Shown: in pieces, positions 1-5,307 of the stretch
How positions within the stretch are numbered: position 1 is the stretch's first letter
How the letters are laid out: every line of letters begins with the position of its first letter
Assembly: GCA_019314185.1 (NCBI GenBank)
Contig: JAFCZU010000226.1
Coordinates: 1-5,684 of the forward strand
DNA length: 5,684 nt
Origin: Deltaproteobacteria bacterium
Lineage (GTDB): Bacteria > Desulfobacterota > Desulfobacteria > Desulfobacterales > ETH-SRB1
Reading direction: 5' to 3'
Notes under the pieces: model-generated
Told to the model about the DNA's origin: nothing
Databases searched by the model: none
The model's input: the letters and a program-made list of their open reading frames with translations, nothing else
Program-made: the position numbers and the translations under genes

Positions 1-107
1 TTTAAAAATAACCCTTAAAGTTTACATGAAGTGTTTGTTTTAATGAAAGATATTACACTGAAAATGAAGCCAAGGCCGGCTCAGATATCTGCCGCGTAGC
101 GGCTTAC

Positions 108-1277
108 TTGAACACCCTGTTTGACAAGAATCAGATTGTCACCCCGGCAATCCTGTCAAGGGCCGTTGCCTCTCTTCAAAAAGAAGAGACCCTGAGTCTA
201 AGGGGAATGATAGCTATAAAAGCTATAATGCCGCCTGAGGTTCAAGAGGAGATAAAAAAGGCTGAAAAGAGAAAAGAATCATATGCTTTTTTCCCAAACC
301 AGTTCAGCCTGACCCTTGCTACAGAACAGAAAGATATTTTTTCGGAAGAGGAAAATAGCCGGATTTTACTTTCGATAGCGGACGAATATCGAAAAGAATT
401 TGAACGAAAATACGGAGAAGAACCTTTAGTGGCGATCAGTTTTTCTGACGATTTCCTTGCAAAATATGACTATGGCGAAGTTGTTGATACCTTTAAAACA
501 AAAATAGACATTTTTATCAAGTTCCTGGACTCAAAAGTAAAAAAGGCCGGGTTTTTCAGATCTCAAAACACGGGACTTTCCTTTATAGACATCAAAGGTG
601 ATGTTGAGTCGTTCAGAAATATTGAGCTTTCAAAAACAGAGGCGATCATCGGGACATTAAAACTTACCAAAAACAAAGAGGATCTTATCAATCAGTATAA
701 ATACAATATCAGAGAGATTGAGATCCGGAAAAGAAAAAAAGAGAAGGAGGCATCAGTTGCCCATAAACTGCTGAAGGAGATGAGACAGACCGGCAGGTAT
801 GAACTGTCGAAAAAGGCGAGCAGTGAAAAAGGGACAAGTCTGGTTCTCGATTCTTCATTCATTGAAAATCTGATAAAGAACGACTATTTTTCATCTCTTC
901 TGAAGACGGCCTTGAAGGCAGAGGTAGAGGCAAAAAACCTGGAAGTCGACAAGGAGTTCCTGGAGAAAAAGATTGCCGTATTAAAGGAAAAGAAAGATGA
1001 AAAGGAGAAAGGAAACATTGTCGGCATACGGAAATCTTTAAAGACCATACAGGATGAGATTTCTATCCTCTCGCAAAGGGCGAATGAGCTGAATATGGAA
1101 TATCTGAGAAGATCGGTGGCCGGTGCTGTTCAGGTCATCAAGGATCCTGAAACCTTTGAAACGAGATCGGGGAACTTGAAAAAAACAGCGCTTCTTGCCG
1201 CAGTTGTCGGGCTTTTCTTTGCGATCTTCCTCGCCTTTTTTGTCGAGTATATAAGGAATGCCTCGAAAGCAGCTTAG
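108..1277 (+). CDS. Wzz-like polysaccharide chain-length determinant, probably lacking its N-terminus
   Basis: Wzz/PCP proteins sit in the inner membrane and set the length of O-antigen or exopolysaccharide chains. They normally have two membrane helices flanking a long, helical periplasmic domain. Here a charged body of about 355 residues, with Lys/Glu-rich coiled-coil-like stretches near residues 185-235 and 265-335, is followed by a hydrophobic helix at about 360-379 and a short basic tail, as in the Wzz C-terminus. The first membrane helix is absent. The start given is TTG with no Shine-Dalgarno. The same frame stays open back to position 30 (after TGA at 27-29) without any ATG or GTG, and that upstream translation reads like continuous protein. 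The gene is therefore probably 5'-truncated near positions 30-60, and the TTG is only the first nominal start. Family placement rests on architecture and general resemblance; the exact Wzz subgroup is not recognised. Confidence 0.6.
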   Translation: MNTLFDKNQIVTPAILSRAVASLQKEETLSLRGMIAIKAIMPPEVQEEIKKAEKRKESYAFFPNQFSLTLATEQKDIFSEEENSRILLSIADEYRKEFERKYGEEPLVAISFSDDFLAKYDYGEVVDTFKTKIDIFIKFLDSKVKKAGFFRSQNTGLSFIDIKGDVESFRNIELSKTEAIIGTLKLTKNKEDLINQYKYNIREIEIRKRKKEKEASVAHKLLKEMRQTGRYELSKKASSEKGTSLVLDSSFIENLIKNDYFSSLLKTALKAEVEAKNLEVDKEFLEKKIAVLKEKKDEKEKGNIVGIRKSLKTIQDEISILSQRANELNMEYLRRSVAGAVQVIKDPETFETRSGNLKKTALLAAVVGLFFAIFLAFFVEYIRNASKAA

Positions 1278-1421
1278 GAAACAAATATGGACGGGGTGTG
1301 CTCCTTCTGTGTGTGGGTTGGTCGCTCTTCTTCACAATACCAGAATGCACATCACATCATGCCCAACTATAATTTTACTTGGTGTACTTTGAAATTGAAT
1401 TCACCGGTCAACAACCCAACC
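1278..1421. other. Gap between convergent Wzz-like gene and kinase remnant
   Basis: No intact gene or convincing terminator is visible in this stretch. An ATG at 1287, nine bases after the Wzz-like stop, begins a reading frame that has no recognisable product. The frame shifted by two bases (1289-1369) encodes a hydrophobic stretch, GVLLLCVGWSLFF, ending at TAA 1370-1372. This could be a decayed signal peptide from the next gene of a polysaccharide locus, but the evidence is weak. Confidence 0.3.
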
Positions 1422-1634
1422 CTATTTCTTATCCAAAATTCCCCTGATTTTTTGAGAAAGCTTTTTAATGTTAAAAGGTTTCTGTATGAAACCATTACAA
1501 CCACGTTCCAGGATCTCACTTGCCTTACCTTCGATGCTGTACCCGCTGGAGAGAAGGACTTTTATGTTGGGATCGATCTTATTTAATCTGTCGTAGGTCT
1601 CTCCTCCTCCCATATGCGGCATGATCATATCCAA
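1422..1634 (-). CDS. Kinase remnant, last piece: receiver-domain C-terminus
   Basis: The 70-residue frame begins at a TTG that encodes the Leu just before the phospho-acceptor Asp. The motif LDMIMP holds that Asp (residue 2). Next come the conserved Ser of VLLSSGYS (about 29-30) and the invariant Lys-Pro of QKPF (52-53), which complete a response-regulator receiver. The same frame extends upstream to about 1673 and supplies the missing strand (IVILDMIMP) when joined to the preceding piece. The domain would accept phosphate from the kinase core. The receiver is C-terminal with nothing after it, so there is no output domain in this fragment. Confidence 0.65.
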   Translation of the reverse strand: MDMIMPHMGGGETYDRLNKIDPNIKVLLSSGYSIEGKASEILERGCNGFIQKPFNIKKLSQKIRGILDKK

Positions 1635-1644
1635 GATGACTATG

Positions 1645-2100
1645 TCAATCTGAGCCTTGTTCTTTTCGTAGATTTTCTATGGCCTCTGCGCCGCTTTTGG
1701 CTATTAAAACATCGTAACTCATCATCTCCAATAATTCTTTGTTTATATCAATTACCATGGCCTCATCATCCACAAGAAGAACCGTCTCTATTCCACCGGC
1801 CATTTCATTAAGGTCTTCGTCAGACTTTGTGCTTTGCGCTATGATCTCTGTTTCTATAGCTGGAAGATAAATCTTGAAAGTGGTTCCATTGCTCTTTTCA
1901 CTGTAAACATCGATAAAACCGCCATGATTCTTGATGATGCCATAAACCGAGGCAAGACCAAGACCTGTCCCTCTGCCCATCTCCTTAGTAGTAAAAAAAG
2001 GATCGAATATTTTTTGCCGGGTAGCTTCATCCATTCCGACTCCACTATCGGTCACGGATATATTTACATACCTCCCTGGTTCAACCATGTACGGTTTCAC
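1645..2100 (-). CDS. Kinase remnant, middle piece: HATPase_c catalytic core and receiver N-terminus
   Basis: This is the longest open piece of the broken kinase: 151 residues from a GTG that is internal to the original gene. It contains the ATP-binding motifs in order: G1 box DSGVGM (residues 18-23), F box FDPFFTTK (32-39) and G2 box GRGTGLGLA (42-50). A short linker follows, then the receiver's first strand and acidic pocket VLLVDDE (107-113). The frame then runs into a premature stop after an extra A in the tract opposite 1673-1676. The N box lies upstream in another frame (about 2185-2155), so this piece alone is an incomplete ATPase domain. It is unlikely to be translated from its own start, as I see no Shine-Dalgarno. 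Confidence 0.7.
   Translation of the reverse strand: MKPYMVEPGRYVNISVTDSGVGMDEATRQKIFDPFFTTKEMGRGTGLGLASVYGIIKNHGGFIDVYSEKSNGTTFKIYLPAIETEIIAQSTKSDEDLNEMAGGIETVLLVDDEAMVIDINKELLEMMSYDVLIAKSGAEAIENLRKEQGSD
1673..1676 (-). other. Frameshift in receiver domain (A4 tract, one extra A)
   Basis: On the - strand the coding sequence reads gcc-ata-gaa-a-atc-tac. Removing one A gives an uninterrupted receiver translation (AEAIEIYEKNK, then [11 protein letters not shown]), which matches the usual form of this domain. As given, the frame stops 27 bases later. The plus-strand equivalent is the T run at 1673-1676. Confidence 0.7.
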
Positions 2101-2122
2101 ACAACTCTCATCAATAGTAATA

Positions 2123-2128
2123 TTTTTT
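2123..2128 (-). other. Frameshift between N box and G1 box (A6 tract)
   Basis: The N-box piece ends in YVETEK and then goes out of frame. The next piece is in frame from NITIDESC onward. A tract of seven A (or four) instead of six would restore a continuous ATPase domain. The plus-strand equivalent is the T run at 2123-2128. Confidence 0.65.
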
Positions 2129-2263
2129 CTGTTTCAACGTAAAGATCCCCACCCTCTGGCATTGCCTGCCAGGCATTGATATAAAGATTCAATAGTACCT
2201 GTCTTATTTGGCCTTGATCTGCTTCAACAGCCCAGATATTTTCCTGATATTTAGAGCAGAATT

Positions 2264-2470
2264 TTATCTCCTTCTTTGTTCGGCAGAACAGGGAGTACTG
2301 GTTTCTGTTAAAACAACACCCAGTCGTTCCAAAAAACTATTCCGGTCCAGATCATCATAAAAGATCTTTTGCCGTTCAATTCCCTCATAATAAACTGATA
2401 TTTTTTTGCCTTTCTGTGTGAGGTTTATATTCAACAAAAATGCAATAAAGTCAAGGATTTTAGACGACAT
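2264..2470 (-). pseudogene. RAYT (Transposase_17, Y1-type) N-terminal fragment joined to kinase remnant
   Basis: Residues about 25-63 of this 68-residue frame (VYYEGIERQKIFYDDLDRNS, then FLERLGVVLTET and TPCSA) resemble the start of REP-associated tyrosine transposases, whose N-terminus typically reads HHV-xx-RGIERRKIF-DD-DR-FLERLG. RAYTs are single-strand DNA transposases that act on palindromic REP repeats. The fragment stops immediately before the place where the catalytic HxH motif (usually NHFHLL) and later the active tyrosine should be. There the sequence becomes histidine kinase in another frame (RTKKEIK), with the junction at about 2282-2290. It therefore cannot be an active transposase. 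The first 24 residues are not recognisably RAYT. Identification is from remembered family pattern and covers only about 40 residues. Confidence 0.6.
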
Positions 2471-2670
2471 ACAAGGAGGCCGCAGTGGATTCTGGAGTAC
2501 TTGGCACTATATTCGACGCGCTGTTCGGCGATTTGTTTAAGCAGCTGCGATCCGCTTTGCACATAATGACACTATTTGTTTTGTACAGATCAGGTGGCAT
2601 CATATACACGAGAATACATTGCAAAAGGCTGTAAAAAAGACTACAAGAAAGGCTCATGCAACAGGACAGG

Positions 2671-2691
2671 CAATCCGCCTAAGGCGGATTG
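2671..2691. repeat. 21-bp perfect palindrome in phosphorylase leader
   Basis: Two 10-base arms, caatccgcct and aggcggattg, flank a single central A. The GC-rich core (CCGCCTAAGGCGG) would form a tight hairpin in RNA or a symmetric protein site in DNA. It ends 16 bases before the Shine-Dalgarno of the phosphorylase gene. It lacks a T tract, so it is not a normal terminator. Possible roles are an operator, an mRNA-stability stem, or a dispersed REP-like palindrome; the last is attractive because a RAYT fragment lies nearby. Confidence 0.6.
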
Positions 2692-2707
2692 TAAAGGTTT
2701 CACTTGC

Positions 2708-2714
2708 AGGAGGT
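2708..2714 (+). promoter_or_regulatory. Shine-Dalgarno deciding the phosphorylase start
   Basis: AGGAGGT lies six bases before ATG 2721. It supports this start over the in-frame TTG at 2619, whose extra 34 codons run through the palindrome and read as non-protein. Confidence 0.85.
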
Positions 2715-2720
2715 AAGATA

Positions 2721-4427
2721 ATGGAAGGAGTTGACACTGTTAAGGGCATTTTGAATAAAATATATGGCATAAAAAAGGGGGCACTTGCCTTTAAGAAAAT
2801 CCTTCCCTTAATAGAAAAGTTTCCAGTCGAAAAAAGAGAGGCGCAGGAGTACTTTTCCCAAGAGGACGTAGTCCTGATAACTTATGGCGATTCCATGTGT
2901 TCAGACGGGGAAGCTCCTTTGAAAACATTTTACAGGTTTGCCGCAAAATATTTCAAAGAGGTATTTTCAACAATACATATTCTTCCATTTTTTCCTTATT
3001 CTTCTGATGACGGTTTTTCTGTTATTGATTTTTATTGTGTAGATCCAAAGCTTGGGGGCTGGGAAGACATTAAATCATTGGGCAACGATTTTCAGCTTAT
3101 GTTTGATCTTGTGCTGAATCATGTTTCTTCGAAGAGTAAGTGGTTTGAAAAGTATTTAAATGAGGAACAAGGATTTGAAGATTTTGCCATTGAAACAGAC
3201 CCATCGATTGATCTGTCCGGGATTACAAGGCCCAGATCGCTGCCGCTTTTAACTGAATTTATAAAAAGTTCCGGAAGGGCTGTTAATGTCTGGACAACAT
3301 TTAGCGCGGATCAGATAGATCTTAATTTTAAAAGTATTGATGTTCTTGCAAAGATGGTTGAGGTACTGCTTTTTTATGTTAAGCATGGGGCAACCATTCT
3401 GCGGCTTGATGCAATTGCCTATTTATGGAAGGAGATTGGGACGAATTGTGTTCATCTGAGCCGGACCCATGATGTGGTGAAATTATTTCGAAGCATATTA
3501 GATTGTGTTGCTCCGGATGTCATGATTATTACGGAAACGAATGTGCCTCATCTGGAAAATATCAGCTATTTGGGAGATGGCCGGAATGAAGCGCAGATGG
3601 TTTATAATTTTACGTTGCCCCCGCTGCTTTTTTATTCTTTTGCAATTGAAGATTCAACGGCTTTGTCAAGCTGGGCAAAAGGGCTTTATTTAAAATCTGA
3701 AACCAATACCTTTTTCAACTTTACAGCCTCGCATGATGGTATTGGTGTGCGCCCGCTTGAAGGGATATTGCCTGAGAAAGAAATAGATAGGCTTGTTAAG
3801 ATTGTTAAAGAAAATGGAGGTAGAGTTTCATGTAAGAGAAATTCAGATGGTTCAGAAAGTCCGTATGAGCTTAATATTACTTATGTTGACGCATTCTTAA
3901 AAAATAAAAAAGCGCTTGACACTTGTCATGCCGACAGGTTTTTAGCCACGCAGGCGACGCAGTTTGTTCTTCCTGGTGTACCGGCTGTTTATATCCACAG
4001 TATACTTGGATCGCATAACTGGGAAGAGGGTGTTAAACAAACAGGAAGAGCAAGAACTATAAACAGAAAAAAAATAAAACTTGATAATATATTACAACAG
4101 TTGAAAGATACTGAAACTTTTTGCCATAAAATATTTTTTTCGTATATCGAGTTAATCAAAATCAGGAAAAAGCAGCCGGCTTTTCATCCGAACGCTTTTT
4201 TTGAAATACTGGAAATTGATCCTAAGGTGTTTGCAATAAAAAGGTGTTGTAAATCTCAGACAATATATGCTCTGACAAATATATCGTCAGAGCATATATC
4301 AGTGTCGTTATCAGGGGATCAGGTGTTAGACAGAATGAAAGATCTGCTTACCGGAGAACAATTCAACACAAAATCGTTTGTTTTAAATCCTTATCAGTTC
4401 GTATGGCTAAGTAATACAAATAGATAA
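2721..4427 (+). CDS. GH13 subfamily 18 sugar phosphorylase (sucrose / glucosylglycerate phosphorylase-like)
   Basis: The 568-residue protein is a retaining alpha-glucoside phosphorylase. The family splits sucrose, sucrose 6-phosphate or glucosylglycerate with phosphate to give glucose 1-phosphate, in the cytoplasm; no signal peptide is seen. The alpha-amylase (GH13) barrel motifs are present: PFFPYSSDDGFSVIDF (89-104), region I DLVLNH (129-134), region II RLDA with nucleophile Asp230, region III TET with acid/base Glu272, and region IV ASHDG with Asp339. The C-terminal part (about 500-566) looks like the small beta domain. The stretch GDGRNEAQMVYNFTLPPLL (286-303) resembles glucosylglycerate phosphorylases such as E. 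coli YcjM more than classical sucrose phosphorylase, but this is remembered similarity and substrate is not settled. Length fits the family and all catalytic residues are present, so it looks functional. It stands alone, with a strong Shine-Dalgarno and no co-directional neighbour, and converges on the IHF-like gene. Confidence 0.9.
   Translation: MEGVDTVKGILNKIYGIKKGALAFKKILPLIEKFPVEKREAQEYFSQEDVVLITYGDSMCSDGEAPLKTFYRFAAKYFKEVFSTIHILPFFPYSSDDGFSVIDFYCVDPKLGGWEDIKSLGNDFQLMFDLVLNHVSSKSKWFEKYLNEEQGFEDFAIETDPSIDLSGITRPRSLPLLTEFIKSSGRAVNVWTTFSADQIDLNFKSIDVLAKMVEVLLFYVKHGATILRLDAIAYLWKEIGTNCVHLSRTHDVVKLFRSILDCVAPDVMIITETNVPHLENISYLGDGRNEAQMVYNFTLPPLLFYSFAIEDSTALSSWAKGLYLKSETNTFFNFTASHDGIGVRPLEGILPEKEIDRLVKIVKENGGRVSCKRNSDGSESPYELNITYVDAFLKNKKALDTCHADRFLATQATQFVLPGVPAVYIHSILGSHNWEEGVKQTGRARTINRKKIKLDNILQQLKDTETFCHKIFFSYIELIKIRKKQPAFHPNAFFEILEIDPKVFAIKRCCKSQTIYALTNISSEHISVSLSGDQVLDRMKDLLTGEQFNTKSFVLNPYQFVWLSNTNR
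4263..4299 (+). repeat. Perfect 14-bp inverted repeat inside the phosphorylase coding sequence
   Basis: The arms atatatgctctgac (4263-4276) and gtcagagcatatat (4286-4299) are exact reverse complements around a 9-base loop. They lie in codons for the C-terminal beta domain (IYALTNISSEHIS). The mRNA could fold into a stable stem about 130 bases before the stop codon. No T tract follows, so it is not an obvious terminator. Confidence 0.75.
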
Positions 4428-4430
4428 AAC

Positions 4431-4446
4431 GGTTTCAAGAGGAACC
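4431..4446. terminator. Possible shared hairpin between convergent genes
   Basis: ggtttc and ggaacc pair over six bases (one G-T) around the loop aaga, in the 23-base gap between the phosphorylase stop and the IHF-like stop. On the - strand it is followed by GTTTTAT, and on the + strand by an AT-rich stretch. The position suits a bidirectional terminator, but the stem is short and the T tracts are weak. Confidence 0.4.
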
Positions 4447-4450
4447 ATGA

Positions 4451-4735
4451 TTATATTTTATTGTTTAGTTTGTTTCTTAACTTACCGGAACACTTAAATG
4501 TTACAACCTTTCTGGCTCTCAACATCAAGTCATTACCAGTAGCAGGATTGCGTCCCCTTCGTTGTTGTTTATCCTTTACGCAGAATTTGCCAAATCCCGA
4601 GATAAGTACGTCATCTCCCTTTTCCAGCATACTCTTAATAATTTCCAGAAGGGATTCGATAATATCGACAGATTTTTTCTTGGTAAAACCCAGTTCGTGA
4701 ATCTTTTCGACAATATCATTTTTGGTTAATGCCAT
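4451..4735 (-). CDS. ihfA: Integration host factor alpha-like DNA-bending protein (HU/IHF family)
   Basis: The 94-residue basic protein has the complete HU/IHF fold. It starts MALTKNDIVEKI, as in IHF-alpha, followed by two helices (about 4-40), the turn ISGFGKF (45-51), the DNA-wrapping arm RRGRNPATG (59-67) with the intercalating Pro at 64, and the strand and helix RARKVVTF...SGKLRNKL. Family members bind as dimers and sharply bend DNA for recombination, transcription control and nucleoid packing. The MALTK start and ARKVVTF match IHF-alpha better than HU, but with no partner gene in view a divergent HU-like homodimer remains possible. Deltaproteobacteria carry several IHF/HU paralogues. An intact frame of normal length and a strong ribosome binding site suggest it is expressed. 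It is transcribed alone, toward the phosphorylase gene. Confidence 0.85.
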   Translation of the reverse strand: MALTKNDIVEKIHELGFTKKKSVDIIESLLEIIKSMLEKGDDVLISGFGKFCVKDKQQRRGRNPATGNDLMLRARKVVTFKCSGKLRNKLNNKI

Positions 4736-4738
4736 TAT

Positions 4739-4745
4739 ACCTCCT
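4739..4745 (-). promoter_or_regulatory. Shine-Dalgarno of the IHF-like gene
   Basis: Read on the - strand, AGGAGGT lies three bases before the ATG at 4735. The spacing is on the short side but the match is full-length, which fixes the start. Confidence 0.75.
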
Positions 4746-4770
4746 AGAAAAAGCTTGTTCCATTACTATG

Positions 4771-4835
4771 AGACCTCTGCGAAACTGTATCTTTCGATTT
4801 CTACCTGCGAGAAGAAAAGTATTTTTCAAAGGTCT
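4771..4835. mobile_element. 65-bp inverted-repeat element, MITE-like or joined insertion-sequence ends
   Basis: The left end starts agacctctgcgaaa and the right end, read inward, starts agacctttgaaaaa: 11 of the first 14 positions match. Ends of the form (G)AGACCTTTG are, as I recall, typical of some IS5/IS4-type transposases. About 35 bases separate the arms and no transposase is encoded. Flanks tatg (left) and tatt (right) hint at a short target duplication but do not match fully. The element lies between the IHF-like gene's Shine-Dalgarno and any upstream promoter, so it would be part of that gene's leader. Confidence 0.45.
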
Positions 4836-5227
4836 TATTGTTAGATAGATGTTATATATTATATATGTTTTGTATTAAGCATTAAAAAACAGTTTGTTCA
4901 ATCTTTATTTTGCTTAGTAGCAATTATTATTTCATGATTGATGACTTTGTAAATCCAAGCATACTCAACCGTGTTGAACTAAATTACTTAAGTGATAATT
5001 TATAAATACAACACGTTCATATTGTGAGCATTTTAATAAAATATATATTTATTAACTGTTTGTCAAGACATTGAAATTCAAAATTTATAAAACATATTAT
5101 TTTTGAATATTAATTACAACAAGGATAATATATTGATTTTGTATCATCCTTTTACTATAGCTTTCATGAGTTATTGTCAAATGTTGTGTATGGCATTAGG
5201 CGGCGTTCCGATTTTCTTCTATTCCAT
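4836..5227. other. AT-rich gap, no gene recognised
   Basis: This stretch is very AT-rich. I see no credible gene: the one frame of 60 codons (from TTG 5103) lacks a ribosome binding site, resembles nothing I know, and runs into the IS3 end. On the - strand, TATAAT (opposite 4858-4863) could be the -10 of the IHF-like gene's promoter, but the -35 is poor. Inverted repeats occur at 4970-5015 and at 5076-5083 with 5101-5108. Confidence 0.4.
4970..5015. repeat. Interrupted dyad symmetry in AT-rich gap
   Basis: The outer arms cgtgttg (4970-4976) and caacacg (5009-5015) pair exactly. Nested inside, aaatta (4981-4986) pairs with taattt (4996-5001). Arm spacing is unequal on the two sides. It could be a regulator site, a cruciform or chance in AT-rich DNA; no function can be assigned. 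Confidence 0.35.
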
Positions 5228-5254
5228 TGATAATACCCCCCAAAAACCGGACAG
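5228..5254 (+). repeat. Left terminal inverted repeat of the IS3-family element
   Basis: It starts TGATAATACCCCCC and continues AAAAACCGGACAG. Transposase binds such ends; the matching right repeat is outside the window, so the inner boundary is approximate. Confidence 0.65.
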
Positions 5255-5307
5255 TTGTTTAAGGTGTAAAATGAGCATATCTTGATCAACAAAAAGGAGG
5301 CTCATTG

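Larger units (their letters stand above)
1422..2288 (-). pseudogene. C-terminal half of a hybrid histidine kinase (ATPase + receiver), frameshifted twice and 5'-truncated
   Basis: Read on the - strand, three pieces in different frames join into one sensor-kinase C-terminus. The first (about 2288-2126) carries the end of the HisKA-to-ATPase linker (RTKKEIK) and the N box ([14 protein letters not shown]). The second (about 2128-1674) carries the G1, F and G2 boxes and the start of a receiver domain. The third (about 1673-1422) carries the rest of the receiver. The frame changes at an A6 tract (plus-strand T6 at 2123-2128) and at an A4 tract (T4 at 1673-1676). No PAS domain, phospho-accepting histidine or HisKA helix is present. 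Upstream of the N box the sequence changes abruptly to a RAYT transposase fragment. The intact parent would autophosphorylate and pass phosphate to its own receiver. As it stands this cannot make a working kinase, although homopolymer sequencing errors could account for the two frameshifts (not for the missing front half). Confidence 0.8.
2471..2720. other. Gap ahead of the sugar phosphorylase, no confirmed gene
   Basis: No recognisable gene is seen here. One possible small + strand frame, GTG at 2485 to TAA at 2632-2634 (49 codons), has an AAGGAGG at 2473-2479 five bases ahead of it, but no known product. The - strand across the same stretch is also open (roughly 2560-2440) and reads equally protein-like (QLLKQIAEQRVEY), so coding strand cannot be decided. 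The promoter of the phosphorylase gene probably lies here, but no good -35/-10 pair stands out. Confidence 0.3.

Noticed and set aside
91..103. Small palindrome gccgc-gta-gcggc near the Wzz-like start
   Set aside because: Only five paired bases in coding-like sequence; not enough to call a regulatory site.
1614..2142. Plus-strand and alternate minus-strand frames opposite the kinase remnant (1614-1811, 1834-2142, 1854-2045)
   Set aside because: These are shadows of the kinase coding sequence, which has clear ATPase and receiver motifs in its own frames.
2581..2608. TTGTAC / TATACA as a promoter for the phosphorylase gene
   Set aside because: Spacing is 16 bases but both hexamers match the sigma-70 consensus poorly; AT content makes such pairs common.
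2619..2720. Longer start of the phosphorylase at TTG 2619
   Set aside because: The extra 34 codons have no ribosome binding site, include the palindrome and do not look like GH13 sequence; ATG 2721 has a strong Shine-Dalgarno.
5060..5091. TTGTCA with TATAAA as a promoter toward the IS element
   Set aside because: The spacer is about 20 bases, too long for a typical sigma-70 promoter.
5103..5285. 60-codon + strand frame
   Set aside because: No Shine-Dalgarno, unfamiliar sequence, and it crosses the left end of the IS3 element.
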